Of a DNA stretch of 64,000 nt, positions 49,604 through 59,418 are shown piece by piece (within the stretch, counting starts at the first letter, position 1; each line of letters starts with the position of its first letter). The translations under genes were made by a program, and so were the position numbers. The DNA comes from Steroidobacteraceae bacterium. Its GTDB lineage: Bacteria > Pseudomonadota > Gammaproteobacteria > Steroidobacterales > Steroidobacteraceae. The DNA lies in the NCBI GenBank assembly GCA_027531255.1, contig JAPZRU010000002.1:558001-622000 (forward strand). The letters run 5' to 3'. The notes beneath the pieces are model-generated. The model was given only the letters and a program-made list of their open reading frames with translations. It did not search any database and was not told the DNA's origin.

Positions 49604-52426
49604 TCAGACACGAAACACCTTCATCACCTCGTCGCCCAGGTGGTTGATCACCTTCACCGCGATGCGCCCGGACTTCGGCTTCTCGAAGGGCCGGGACGTG
49701 TCGCGGTTCAGCGTGGCCCACGCTTCCGCGTCGATCTCCGCCTTCAGGGTGGTCTTCAGCGCGCCGTAGGGATCGTTCTGGCCCAGGAAGTAGGCATGGC
49801 GGACGAAGAAGCTCTCGCCGTTGTAGTCGGTGTCGACGAACCAGCAGGCGATGCCGTCGGGGCCGTCCGACCGCACTTCGCCGCTCGAGGGGTCGAACAC
49901 GTCCACGCCCTTCACCTTCACACGGACGCGGCCGTCCGCTTCGTGCAGCACGTCGATGTCCGGCTCGCCGAAGATCACGAACAGGTTGCCCTTGCCCGTC
50001 GCCTTCAGGTCCGCGGCCATGTGCAGGTCCGCGTTCATCCGCGCCTTCAGCACGCGGATGCGGCCGAGCTTGTCGAACTCGGTGGCGTGCGCCTCGTAGT
50101 TGAACGCGCACGCGATCACGACGTCGAAGCCGGCATCGCCGGCCTCCCTCGCGGCTTCGACGAGATCCGGTCGGGAGACCGTGCCGAACTCGGGACCGAT
50201 GAAGATGCCGGCGCGGCGCTCGGCGTCGCCTTCGAGGTAGCGTCCCTCGGCGCAGATGTACGTGCCGGGCCAGCCGGTGAACGAGGTGAAGCTGATCCGG
50301 TCCTGCTTGTGCGCCTGCTGCACGCCGGCGGTCCTCAGGTTCTCGAGGATCATCTGGTCGAAGGTGCGGGACGGGGTATAGGTGCCGTCGCGATCGGCGA
50401 CCTTGAGCGGGTCGATCAGGTCGTCGTTCTCGTCGACCGCGAGCGTGCGGTGCGGGCTCAGCGATTCGACGGTGAAGGGGCCGGCGACGCGGACTTTCTT
50501 CTTGTCTTCGTAGGGCTTGTCGTACAGATATTCGAACTCTGCTTTGGCGGCTATTGACCTGTCGATTTCCTGCTGGCGTGCCGTGCGGGCCTGCCACCAA
50601 TCGGCATGGAGCTTTCTGGCCTTCTCTGGCCATTCTGGGTCAGGCTCGCGATCAATCTCCCACTCGGCTAAGGACGTCTGGAGCGCAACACATAGCTCCT
50701 CCCGAATCGGCTCAAGCTTCGCCTGCCATCGCTCCCAGATAACTTCGATCTCGGCGTTTGCACTTATCGACTTCAGCGTGATGTGAGGCACACGCTCATA
50801 CACAAAGCCATGGCGCACGTTACTGTGCACGGGCCGCCCACTCGGGACGGATTGCGCAAACTCAGCTTCTTTCAGTTGTCCCTCGCGGGAATCAGCCAGC
50901 AAGTAGAATAAGTATCGCGCGCCCATGATGCGCGCGCGGGCTAACGCAAGAGCGACACGAGACGTGTCAATCGTGATCCAGCGGCGGCCCCACTGCTCAG
51001 ACACGAACGCAGTTGTCCCGGAACCGCAGGTCGGGTCCAGCACCAGGTCACCGGGATCCGTAGTCATCATGATGCAGCGTTGCACGATTTTCTGAGAAGT
51101 CTGCACGACATAGACTTTATCTTCCGTGAAGTTCCCGGTCCCCATGTCGGTCCAGACGTTTCCGATTTCTGATGCACGGAAATCGCTAAGGAAGCGAACG
51201 TAGGTAAGTGAGTTCTCTGCTGAGGCAACTCGCTTAGCCATCAGCAATCGGGCCATCCCGCGCTGATTTGTCTTCCATCGAACCTTTTCCGAGGGCCGGA
51301 TGGTACGTCCGTCGATCTGAACCGGGAACCACGATGACGCTCCCTCTCCTTTGTCGCGACCGATGCTCTGGCTCGTGATGTTGTCTAGGCGGAAAACCGC
51401 CGAGTCACCATTCAGGCGAACATATTCACTCAGTTCACGGTCGCTCAGTCGCTTTATCCTGGCGGATGCATCGAATACACACCGATAGACGCCGGCAGCA
51501 TCGTCTTCAAGAGACTTGCCTCGAAGCGGTCGCTTGAACTTCAGTGCTTCGCGAGACTTTGCGAACCACACCACGTAGTCAGCCACCCCGGGGAGAAAAG
51601 CAGCAGTCTGCCCCGCCGTCTTCGTGATGCAGATTTGCGAGACGAAGTTCTCCTCGCCGAAAACCTCTTCTAGCAGCGCCCGCAATCGGTGCACATTCTC
51701 GTCACCAATCTGAACAAAGATAGACCCAGAGGGAGCGAGCAGGTCCCGCGCGGCGGTCAGGCGATCCCGCAAGTAAGTTAGGTAGCTGTTTACTCCATCT
51801 CGCCAGGTGTCACGAAATGCCTTGACTTGCTCCGGCTCTCGCGTGATGTGGTCCGCTTTTCCGTCCCTGACGTCACGGCTCGTCGTCGACCACTGAAAGT
51901 TGCTGTTGAACTTGATCCCATACGGCGGATCGAAGTAGATGCACTGCACCTTCCCACGCAGCCCTTCCCGCTCCGCCAGGCTCGCCATCACCTGGAGCGA
52001 GTCGCCCAGAATCATCCGGTTCGTCCAATTCTGGTCGTGCTGGTAGAACTCGGTCTTGTCGACCCCCTTCGGAATGCCGTTGAAGTCCGCGAACAGGTCC
52101 GCCGTGGTCTGCCCGGCGTCGTGCTCCGCCTGCTTCGACGTGCGCAGCAGGTCGTCGATCAGCGACTTCGGATGGATCTTCTCCTGGATGTACAGCGGCG
52201 GCGCGGAGACGACGAGGTCGCTCCAGTCCTGTTCGTCCTTGCCGCGCCAGACGAGCTGCGGGTCTAGGTCGGTGTTCCGCGGATAGCGGACCGGCGTGGG
52301 GCGGCTCTGCGCCTTCTCGAGGACGGATTGGTGCTCCGCGGTCGGGATGTTCCGCCGCTTCGCGTCGGTGTGGACGATCGCCTCGACGGCCTTCGCGACG
52401 GGTGCGCCCTTCGGCTTACGCGGCAT
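49604..52426 (-). CDS. mod: Type III-like site-specific DNA (adenine-N6) methyltransferase
   Basis: A 940-residue modification subunit. Motif IV DPPY (CIYFDPPYGIKFN, about residue 166) precedes motif I (DPTCGSGTTAFVSEQWGRRWI, read in shorter part DPTCGSGTTA, about residue 462), the beta-class order of N6-adenine methylases. It is longer than classical Mod proteins; the C-terminal 300 residues (GTYICAEGRYLEGD, FDVVIACAFNYEAHA) form an additional domain found with this Res type. It overlaps res by 11 bases. From about residue 182 to 635 the DNA is clearly AT-richer than at both ends, which covers the target-recognition region. Confidence 0.92.
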   Translation of the reverse strand: MPRKPKGAPVAKAVEAIVHTDAKRRNIPTAEHQSVLEKAQSRPTPVRYPRNTDLDPQLVWRGKDEQDWSDLVVSAPPLYIQEKIHPKSLIDDLLRTSKQAEHDAGQTTADLFADFNGIPKGVDKTEFYQHDQNWTNRMILGDSLQVMASLAEREGLRGKVQCIYFDPPYGIKFNSNFQWSTTSRDVRDGKADHITREPEQVKAFRDTWRDGVNSYLTYLRDRLTAARDLLAPSGSIFVQIGDENVHRLRALLEEVFGEENFVSQICITKTAGQTAAFLPGVADYVVWFAKSREALKFKRPLRGKSLEDDAAGVYRCVFDASARIKRLSDRELSEYVRLNGDSAVFRLDNITSQSIGRDKGEGASSWFPVQIDGRTIRPSEKVRWKTNQRGMARLLMAKRVASAENSLTYVRFLSDFRASEIGNVWTDMGTGNFTEDKVYVVQTSQKIVQRCIMMTTDPGDLVLDPTCGSGTTAFVSEQWGRRWITIDTSRVALALARARIMGARYLFYLLADSREGQLKEAEFAQSVPSGRPVHSNVRHGFVYERVPHITLKSISANAEIEVIWERWQAKLEPIREELCVALQTSLAEWEIDREPDPEWPEKARKLHADWWQARTARQQEIDRSIAAKAEFEYLYDKPYEDKKKVRVAGPFTVESLSPHRTLAVDENDDLIDPLKVADRDGTYTPSRTFDQMILENLRTAGVQQAHKQDRISFTSFTGWPGTYICAEGRYLEGDAERRAGIFIGPEFGTVSRPDLVEAAREAGDAGFDVVIACAFNYEAHATEFDKLGRIRVLKARMNADLHMAADLKATGKGNLFVIFGEPDIDVLHEADGRVRVKVKGVDVFDPSSGEVRSDGPDGIACWFVDTDYNGESFFVRHAYFLGQNDPYGALKTTLKAEIDAEAWATLNRDTSRPFEKPKSGRIAVKVINHLGDEVMKVFRV

Positions 52427-55400
52427 GCGGAGTCGCTCCCGGCGCGGCGGCGTGGACCACCGCCTCTTCGATCATCGATTCGAAGCGTTCCGCGAGCTTC
52501 GCCTCGAAGTCCGCCTCCATCTCGTAGACGTCCGTGAACTCGCAGAACGTCCAGCGCCCGAAGGTCTTCAGGTTGTTCACACCGGGGATCCAGTACGTTT
52601 CCATCGTCGCCTTCTTTTCCTTGGCGTCTTCGCGCCGGTAGCCCTTCACCTCGACGACCAGTTTCAGCGGATCCTGCGCGCCCCGGCCGTCGTCGATCAG
52701 GACGACGAAATCCGGCCGGTAGCGCCGCGTCTCGGATCCGTATCGGTAGGGCACTTCGAGCCCCAGGCTGTGGTTCTTCGTGTACGCGATCACCTTCGGG
52801 TGGGACTCCGCGATGCGGCAGAACTCGGCTTCCCAGTCGCTGTCCAGCACCACCCAGTTCACGTGGTTCTTCACGGGCGGCCCGGACGTCTCCCAGCGCA
52901 GCGCACGGGAAGTCGCGAAGCGGACGTTCGCGGTCGAGCCGGTAGGGTTGTACGGGTCGAGCAGCGCCTTGATCGGGCGGGAGCCTTCCAGAGCGCGAGT
53001 GATGCCCGCGGTGATGCGGTTGCAGGCAATGTCCGCGAGTTCCTGGTACATCAGCAGCGCGGGATACGTGCCGCCCTTGCATTCGAGGCAGGTGTCCAGC
53101 CACTCGCGCGTGATGCGCTTGAGCTGGCCGAACAGGTGCAGCCTGGGCTCCTCACCCGGATCGCGCCACTTCGTGTACAGCAGCCGCTGCGTGAGATGGA
53201 ACAGCAGCGTGGACGGCCGCACCCGGTCGAGGTGCTCGAGGCTGAGATCGACGACCTCGCCGATGATCCCGGAGTTGCGCGTGATCGACGGCCCCACGAG
53301 GTCCGGCGTGAGGGTCAGCACCGAGTCGTCGGTGAACGTCGCGGACAGCCGCTCTTCGGGCAGCTCGACCCGGTAACCCTCCACTCGCGGAAACCGGATC
53401 TCGAGCGCGTCGCGGTCCGGCCGCACGGCCTTCACCTGCACCGTCTCGCGCGGGGGCTGCGGCGGGGCGATCGCCGGCTTCGCCGTGAAGTCGAAGGGCA
53501 CGCCGAAGATGTCGGCGTACTCCGCGTCGAAAAGGCCTTTCTCGTTGAGGTCGTAGGACTGCCGCCGCAGCGCGCGGCCGATCACCTGCTCGCACAGCAG
53601 CTGCGTGCCGAAGGCCCGCAGCCCGAGGATGTGCGTGACGTTGTTGGCGTCCCAGCCCTCGGTAAGCATCGAGACGGACACCACGCACCGCACCTGCGCG
53701 CCGAGCTGCCCGTGCTTGCCGACGGTGTTCATGACCTCGCGCAGCAACTCCTGGTCGGTGATCGCGTCGCCGGCCCGCGGGTCGCCCGTACGCTCGACGA
53801 GATCGCGACGGAAGCGCTCGATCTCGTCCGCGGCCATCGCGCGGAAGTTCTCGTCCAGCGCGTCGCCCGCCTCGAGCTGCTCGGAGTCGATCAGCAGCGT
53901 GTTGGGGCGCGGCAGCGGGTTGCCGGTGGTTTCGTCGAAGTTGCGGAACAGCGGTAGTCGGCCGTTCTCGAAGTGCGTGGAACCGTCCTCTCGGAGCTGG
54001 TGAAAGCCGGACACGTAGTCGTAGACCAGCTTCGAGATCGCCGTGTTCTGGCAGACGACGATGAAGCATGGCGGCACCGAGAGTCCCTTCTGCTTCCACA
54101 GCTCGAAGGTCTGTTCGTAGTGACCGTACAGCGCCTGGAGCGCCGTCTGCAGACGGGTCGGCAGCTTCAGGGGATCGAGGCTCGCCGCCTTCCCGCGCCC
54201 CTTGCGCGGCATCTCGGGACCGATCTTCTCCCAGAGGTTCCGGTAAACGGGCATCTCGTCGCCCGGGATGTTCTCCGCCACCGGGACGCGGGGCAGCTTG
54301 ACGATGCCGCACTCGATCGCGTCCATCAGCGAGAAGTCGGACATGGTCCAGGGGAACAGCGTGCCTTCCGCATAGCCCGAACCGCGCAGAAAGAAGGGCG
54401 TGGCGGACAGATCGAACACGCGCGACACGCCGAGCTTGCGATTCACCGCCTCGAGCCCCGAGATCCAGAGCCGCGCCGCGTCGTTCATCTTCTCGGCTTC
54501 GCTGCGATCGTCCCCCTTCAGGTCCTCGTCGTCGTCCTCGGGCGGCTTTTCGCGATAGCAGTGGTGCGCCTCGTCGTTGATGACCAGCACGTTCTTCATG
54601 CCCATGAGCTCGGGCATCACGCGCTGGATCATCTGCCCTTCCGTCTCCGTCGTCTGCAGTTCGTCTCCGGTTCGTCCCTGCAACAGCGCGCGCCCGCCGG
54701 CGGACACCTCCATGCGCTCGCGCAGCTTGAACGCGTGGTAGTTCGTGATGACGATCTTGGCCCGGCGGATGTCGTCGAGCAGGTCGTTGGGCACGAGCTC
54801 GCGCGTCGAGTAGTAGTTGTCCGGGTCGTTGGGCTGGAGCACGCGCAGCCGGTCGCGAATCGTCAGACCGGGTGCGACGATCAGGAAGCCGCGCGTGAAG
54901 TGCCTGCTCCCGGGGCGGCGCGCCGCATTGATCGTCTGCCAGGCGATCAGCATGGCCATCACGGTGGTCTTGCCGGCGCCCGTCGCGAGCTTCAGGGCGA
55001 GCCTCTGCAGGTCCGGATTCGCATCGCGATTGGCGGATCCGAGGTGGTCCAGCAGCACCTTGCCCGCCCGTACGTGCGGCGCGACCTCGGTGAGCCAGAT
55101 CGCCGTCTCGGCGGCCTCGACCTGGCAGAAGAATGGCCGCACACCGGCGAACTCGTGGTGCCGCCAGTGGTGGAGCAGCCGGGCGGTCTCGAGCGTTACC
55201 TGCCACTGGCTCGGCGGCAGTTCCCGCCAGGCGTCGACCTGCTGGCGCACCTGATTGACGATCGAGGTGACGTCGTACTGCTGCTTCTCGGAAGAAAGCC
55301 CCTGGCCCTCGTCGAAGACCATCGCGGCCTGCTTCGCGTTCTTCTTCTTGGGCTTCGGGATCGGAGTGACAAAGGAAGCCTTCCGCCGCTCCTCGGCGAT

Positions 55401-55499
55401 CCGCTGCGTGGGCTGCCCTTGCTCGTCGAGTTCCCAGTGCCTGCTCGGGCGCTCGTACGGCGAGTTGAGGATCGGATGGTCGAAGAACGGGCTCGACAT
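52416..55499 (-). CDS. res: Type III-like restriction endonuclease (BPTD_3080-type)
   Basis: A 1027-residue SF2 helicase-nuclease. Walker A is KLATGAGKTTVMAM (about residue 171), the DEAH box NDEAHHCYR (about 310), motif III SATPFF, and motifs V/VI SMLTEGWDANNVTHILGLRAFG with EQVIGRALRR. A PD-(D/E)XK nuclease ends the protein: RRYRPDFVVLIDDG followed by LKLVVEVKGYR. It should cleave DNA after ATP-driven translocation when sites are unmethylated. Gene order res-mod on one strand, with an 11-bp overlap, differs from the classical mod-res order. Full length, with no sign of decay. Confidence 0.93.
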   Translation of the reverse strand: MSSPFFDHPILNSPYERPSRHWELDEQGQPTQRIAEERRKASFVTPIPKPKKKNAKQAAMVFDEGQGLSSEKQQYDVTSIVNQVRQQVDAWRELPPSQWQVTLETARLLHHWRHHEFAGVRPFFCQVEAAETAIWLTEVAPHVRAGKVLLDHLGSANRDANPDLQRLALKLATGAGKTTVMAMLIAWQTINAARRPGSRHFTRGFLIVAPGLTIRDRLRVLQPNDPDNYYSTRELVPNDLLDDIRRAKIVITNYHAFKLRERMEVSAGGRALLQGRTGDELQTTETEGQMIQRVMPELMGMKNVLVINDEAHHCYREKPPEDDDEDLKGDDRSEAEKMNDAARLWISGLEAVNRKLGVSRVFDLSATPFFLRGSGYAEGTLFPWTMSDFSLMDAIECGIVKLPRVPVAENIPGDEMPVYRNLWEKIGPEMPRKGRGKAASLDPLKLPTRLQTALQALYGHYEQTFELWKQKGLSVPPCFIVVCQNTAISKLVYDYVSGFHQLREDGSTHFENGRLPLFRNFDETTGNPLPRPNTLLIDSEQLEAGDALDENFRAMAADEIERFRRDLVERTGDPRAGDAITDQELLREVMNTVGKHGQLGAQVRCVVSVSMLTEGWDANNVTHILGLRAFGTQLLCEQVIGRALRRQSYDLNEKGLFDAEYADIFGVPFDFTAKPAIAPPQPPRETVQVKAVRPDRDALEIRFPRVEGYRVELPEERLSATFTDDSVLTLTPDLVGPSITRNSGIIGEVVDLSLEHLDRVRPSTLLFHLTQRLLYTKWRDPGEEPRLHLFGQLKRITREWLDTCLECKGGTYPALLMYQELADIACNRITAGITRALEGSRPIKALLDPYNPTGSTANVRFATSRALRWETSGPPVKNHVNWVVLDSDWEAEFCRIAESHPKVIAYTKNHSLGLEVPYRYGSETRRYRPDFVVLIDDGRGAQDPLKLVVEVKGYRREDAKEKKATMETYWIPGVNNLKTFGRWTFCEFTDVYEMEADFEAKLAERFESMIEEAVVHAAAPGATPHAA

Positions 55500-55747
55500 G
55501 CGCTCCCTGCCCCTGGGTGCGACGCGAATTCAGTCGCTTTCCTCGGCACGGATTCTACGTAGTCAGGAGCAACTAGTGCACCGGTCCCATGCGGTCGGGC
55601 ACGAGCCTACGGCCGGCCTACCAAAGCCTCCCCATGGAGACGAATACCCCGCGCTGGTGACCAAACAGGTAACCCAACTGTCGCCGGGGGAACGCTCTGA
55701 CGGTAAGCGCCCGACTGCCTCCCATACCTGCCGAGGCAGATGCGTCC
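55500..55747. other. Gap between res and the glmS 3' end
   Basis: These 248 bp are immediately downstream of glmS (transcribed leftward) and contain the res promoter region. No ORF is recognised. A stem CTGCCTC/GAGGCAG near 55727 may end the glmS transcript. Whether remnants of an attTn7-type junction are present cannot be decided by eye. Confidence 0.5.
55715..55739 (-). terminator. Possible glmS terminator
   Basis: A 7-bp stem CTGCCTC...GAGGCAG with an 11-nt loop, nine bases after the glmS stop; no T-run follows. Confidence 0.4.
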
Positions 55748-57583
55748 CTACTCCACCGTCACGCTCTTCGCGAGGTTCCGCGGCTGATCCACGTCCGTCC
55801 CCTTCAGCGTGGCGACGTGGTACGCGAGCAGCTGCAGCGGAATCGTGTAGATCGCCGGCGCCTGGAAGTAGCTCACGTGCTTCGGCATCGTGATCACGTT
55901 CACGCCGTCGGAAGGCTCGATCCCACTCTCCGGATCCGCGAACACGTAGAGTTCGCCGCCGCGCGCGCGCACTTCCTGCAGGTTGCTCTTCAGCTTCTCG
56001 AGCAGGTCGTTGTTCGGCGCGACCACCACCACCGGCATGTCGGCGTCCACGAGCGCGAGCGGCCCGTGCTTCAGCTCGCCCGCCGCGTACGCCTCGGCGT
56101 GGATGTACGAGATCTCCTTGAGCTTTAGCGCGCCTTCCATCGCGACCGGCGCCAGCGCGCCGCGGCCCAGGAACAGCGCGTGGTTCTTGGTGACGAACTT
56201 CTTCGCGAGCTCCTGGATCACCGGGTCGAGCGAAAGGGTCTCCTCGATCAGGCGCGGGATCTCGGTGAGGCGCTTGACCAGGTTGCCCTCGCGCTCCGCG
56301 TCCATGCCGTGGTGCTTGCCGAGCGCGACGACGAGCATGCCGAGCGCGGCGAGCTGCGTCGTGAACGCCTTGGTGGACGCGACGCCGATCTCGGGGCCCG
56401 CACGAGTCAGCATCACCAGCTCGCTCTCGCGCACCAGCGAGGACTCGGGCACGTTGCAGATGGCGAGCGACGACAGGTAGCCCCGCTGCTTGGCGAGGCG
56501 CAGCGCCGCGAGCGTGTCGGCGGTCTCGCCGGACTGCGAGATCGTCACGAACAGCGTGTTCTTCGGCACCACGGGGTCGCGGTAGCGGAACTCGCTCGCG
56601 ATGTCGACCCAGCACGGCAGGCGACAGATCTGCTCGATGAAGTAGCGCGCGACGGAGCCGGCGTGCCAGCTGGTGCCGCACGCGACGATCTGCACGGCTC
56701 CCGTCTTCTTCAGCACTTCCTCGGCGGCGGGGCCGAAGGCGGCGGCGAGCAGGCGATGGCCGGCGACGCGCTCCTCGAGCGTATGCGCGACGGCGCGCGG
56801 CTGCTCGTGGATCTCCTTCAGCATGTAGTGGGCATAGTCGCCCTTGTCCACGGCGTCCGCAGACAGCTCGCTCTGCTTCACGGGCCGCTCGACGCGCGCA
56901 CCCGCGGCGTCGACGATCTCGACCTTCTCGCGGTGGATCGCGGCGACGTCGCCTTCCTCGAGGAACACGAAGTCGCGGGTGACCGGCAGCAGCGCCGAGA
57001 CGTCGCTCGCGACGAAGTTCTCGCCCTGGCCGAGGCCGACGACGACCGGGCAGCCGGCGCGCGCGAGCACGAGGGTGTCGGGGTCCTTCTCGCTCATCAC
57101 GGCGAGCGCGTACGCGCCGTGCAGTTCCTTCACGGTGGCCTGCACCGCGTCGAACAGCTTCGGGGTCTTCTCGAGGTGGTGGTGGATGCGGTGGGCGATC
57201 ACCTCGGTGTCGGTCTGCGAGGTGAACTCGTAGCCGCGCGCCTTCAGGTCCGCGCGCAGTTCGTCGTGGTTCTCGATGATGCCGTTGTGGACGATCGCGA
57301 TGCCGTCACGGCTGATGTGCGGGTGCGCGTTGCGCTCGCTGGGCACGCCGTGGGTCGCCCAGCGCGTGTGGGCGATGCCGAGGCTGCCGTGCACGGGAGC
57401 CTCGTCCAGCGCCTCCTGGAGGCGTGCGACCTTGCCGACCGTGCGCAGGCGGTGGAGCTTGCCGGTGCCGTTCAGGAGCGCGACGCCGGCCGAGTCGTAG
57501 CCGCGGTACTCGAGCCGCTTCAGGCCGTCGATCAGGATCGGGACCACGTCCCGGGCCGCCACCGCGCCGACGATTCCGCACAT
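55748..57583 (-). CDS. glmS: Glutamine-fructose-6-phosphate aminotransferase (isomerizing)
   Basis: A 611-residue GlmS making glucosamine-6-phosphate, the entry to UDP-GlcNAc for peptidoglycan and LPS. The glutaminase nucleophile is Cys2 (MCGIVGAV), with [19 protein letters not shown] and NAHPH. Two SIS sugar-isomerase domains follow ([35 protein letters not shown]), and the C-terminus is [11 protein letters not shown], the conserved tail next to attTn7. A -10-like CATAAT lies near 57629. It follows glmU on the same strand after 284 bp. The chromosome downstream of its stop carries the restriction/toxin island. Confidence 0.97.
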   Translation of the reverse strand: MCGIVGAVAARDVVPILIDGLKRLEYRGYDSAGVALLNGTGKLHRLRTVGKVARLQEALDEAPVHGSLGIAHTRWATHGVPSERNAHPHISRDGIAIVHNGIIENHDELRADLKARGYEFTSQTDTEVIAHRIHHHLEKTPKLFDAVQATVKELHGAYALAVMSEKDPDTLVLARAGCPVVVGLGQGENFVASDVSALLPVTRDFVFLEEGDVAAIHREKVEIVDAAGARVERPVKQSELSADAVDKGDYAHYMLKEIHEQPRAVAHTLEERVAGHRLLAAAFGPAAEEVLKKTGAVQIVACGTSWHAGSVARYFIEQICRLPCWVDIASEFRYRDPVVPKNTLFVTISQSGETADTLAALRLAKQRGYLSSLAICNVPESSLVRESELVMLTRAGPEIGVASTKAFTTQLAALGMLVVALGKHHGMDAEREGNLVKRLTEIPRLIEETLSLDPVIQELAKKFVTKNHALFLGRGALAPVAMEGALKLKEISYIHAEAYAAGELKHGPLALVDADMPVVVVAPNNDLLEKLKSNLQEVRARGGELYVFADPESGIEPSDGVNVITMPKHVSYFQAPAIYTIPLQLLAYHVATLKGTDVDQPRNLAKSVTVE

Positions 57584-57867
57584 GGACGCTGCTCCGGGCC
57601 TCTGGGGACCCTCCGAAAGCGTGTGATTATGACGTATCGGCTGCGGCCGAACTGCGACGCGGGCAGCGATTCGGGCATCAACCGCGCAGTGGCGGGATTG
57701 CCCGCGGGGAGCGTTCGACGGGCTCCGGCCGGGCCTCGGAGCCGGTCGGGGCGCGCAACCCGGCCTGCGGCTCGGTTGCCCGCGGCCGGCAGGGGACTCG
57801 CCGCGGTGCTGGTGGCGGCGCCCAGGCTAACGCGGCCTTCGGCTCATGCGTAGGCGAAGACCCCGGA

Positions 57868-59298
57868 TCAGGTCGATCCCGGCTCGCGCCCGGAGTCGAG
57901 CCGCGCCCGCCGCTCGCGGGATTCCCGCTCCTCGGGGGTCGCCTTGGCGGGACGCTGCCACCCCGCGACGGAATGCTGCTTCGCGCGCTCCAGCGTCAGC
58001 TCGCCGCGGGGCGCGGGCTTGGTGATCGTCGAGCCGGCGCCGATCGTCGCGTCGCGACCGACCGTCACCGGGGCGACCAGCATCGAGCCGGAGCCGATGA
58101 ACGCCCCGTCCTCGATCACCGTCTGCCACTTGTTCACGCCGTCGTAGTTGCAGGTGATCGTGCCGGCACCGACGTTGACGCCGGCGCCGATCGTCGCATC
58201 GCCGAGGTACGTGAGGTGATTCGCCTTGCTGCCCTCGCCGAGCACGGTCTTCTTGAGCTCGACGAAGTTGCCGACGTGCGCGCCGCGCGCGAGCCGCGCG
58301 CCCGGACGCAGCCGCGCGAACGGGCCGACCGAGCAGCCCTCGCCGACGACCGCGCCGTCGAACCAGCTGTGCGCCTCGACCACGGTGTCGGCGCCGATCT
58401 CCGAGTCGCGGATCACGCAGCCGGGTCCGATTCGCACGCGGTCCCCGAGCTTCACGCGGCCCTCCAGCACGACGTTGACGTCGATCTCCACGTCGCGGCC
58501 GGCCTCGACGGTACCGCGCACGTCGAGACGCGCGGGATCGAGCACGGTGACCCCGGCCAGCATCAGCTCGCGCACGCGCAGCCGGCGATGGTCCGCCTCC
58601 AGTTCCGCCAGCTGCACCTTGTCATTGACGCCGAGCACCTCGGCCACCGTCGGCGCGACCACAGCCTCGACACGGAAGCCGTCCTTCACCGCGGCACTGA
58701 CGACGTCCGTCAGGTAGTACTCGCCCTGCGCGTTGTCGTTGCGCAGCCCGGTGAGCCAGCGCCTGAGCGCGGCGGCCGGCGCGGCCAGCAGCCCCGTATT
58801 CGCCTCGCGCACGGCGAGTTCCTTCCGCGTCGCGTCCTTCTGCTCGACGATGCGGTAGACGTTCCCGGCAGTGTCGCGCAGCACGCGGCCGTAGCCGGTC
58901 GGGTCGTCGAGCATCACGGACAGCAGCGCGAGCGAACGCTCGCCCGCCTTCTCGACGAGGCTCTTCAGGGTCTCCGCGCGGATCAGCGGCACGTCGCCGT
59001 AGAGCACCAGCACGAGGTGGTCGTCGGGCACGCCCGGCATCGCCTGCATCACCGCGTGGCCGGTGCCCTTCTGCTCGGCCTGCAGCGCCCACGTCAGCGG
59101 CTCGCCCTCGAACGCGGCGCGCACGCGCTCGCCGCCGTGCCCGTACACGACGTGGACGTCGCTCGCGCCGAGCGCGCGCGCGCACTCGACCACGTGGCGC
59201 AGCAGCGGCTTGCCGGCCAGCGGCTGGAGCACCTTCGGGAGGTCGCTCTTCATCCGCTTGCCCTGGCCCGCCGCGAGAATGACGATGCTGAGCTTCAT
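57868..59298 (-). CDS. glmU: Bifunctional GlmU: GlcN-1-P acetyltransferase / GlcNAc-1-P uridyltransferase
   Basis: A 476-residue enzyme giving UDP-GlcNAc from glucosamine-1-phosphate. The N-terminal nucleotidyltransferase has LAAGQGKRMKSDLPKVL, QKGTGHAV, LYGDVPLI, GYGRV and NTGLLA. The C-terminal left-handed beta-helix contains IGPGCVIRDSEIGADTVV-type hexapeptide repeats, the acetyltransferase segment HVGNFVELKKTVLG and NHLTYLGDATIG, then NYDGVNKW. It lies in the gammaproteobacterial order atpC-glmU-glmS, interrupted only by an S9 peptidase on the other strand. The ATG at 59298 gives the usual MKLSIVILAAG start. Confidence 0.97.
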   Translation of the reverse strand: MKLSIVILAAGQGKRMKSDLPKVLQPLAGKPLLRHVVECARALGASDVHVVYGHGGERVRAAFEGEPLTWALQAEQKGTGHAVMQAMPGVPDDHLVLVLYGDVPLIRAETLKSLVEKAGERSLALLSVMLDDPTGYGRVLRDTAGNVYRIVEQKDATRKELAVREANTGLLAAPAAALRRWLTGLRNDNAQGEYYLTDVVSAAVKDGFRVEAVVAPTVAEVLGVNDKVQLAELEADHRRLRVRELMLAGVTVLDPARLDVRGTVEAGRDVEIDVNVVLEGRVKLGDRVRIGPGCVIRDSEIGADTVVEAHSWFDGAVVGEGCSVGPFARLRPGARLARGAHVGNFVELKKTVLGEGSKANHLTYLGDATIGAGVNVGAGTITCNYDGVNKWQTVIEDGAFIGSGSMLVAPVTVGRDATIGAGSTITKPAPRGELTLERAKQHSVAGWQRPAKATPEERESRERRARLDSGREPGST

Positions 59299-59418
59299 CC
59301 CGGTCCCCGGAGTTCTTCGGTGCGCGCATTCTCGCACGCGCGCGAGGCTTCACTTAACATCGAACGCCCGCGGCGGCGCCGGCCGGCCGCGCCTTCACGC
59401 CTGCCCCGAGGACACCGC

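Noticed and set aside
57424-59418. Plus-strand open frame extending 665 codons upstream of the S9 peptidase
   Set aside because: It is antisense to glmU and glmS. The peptidase signal sequence begins at 59419.
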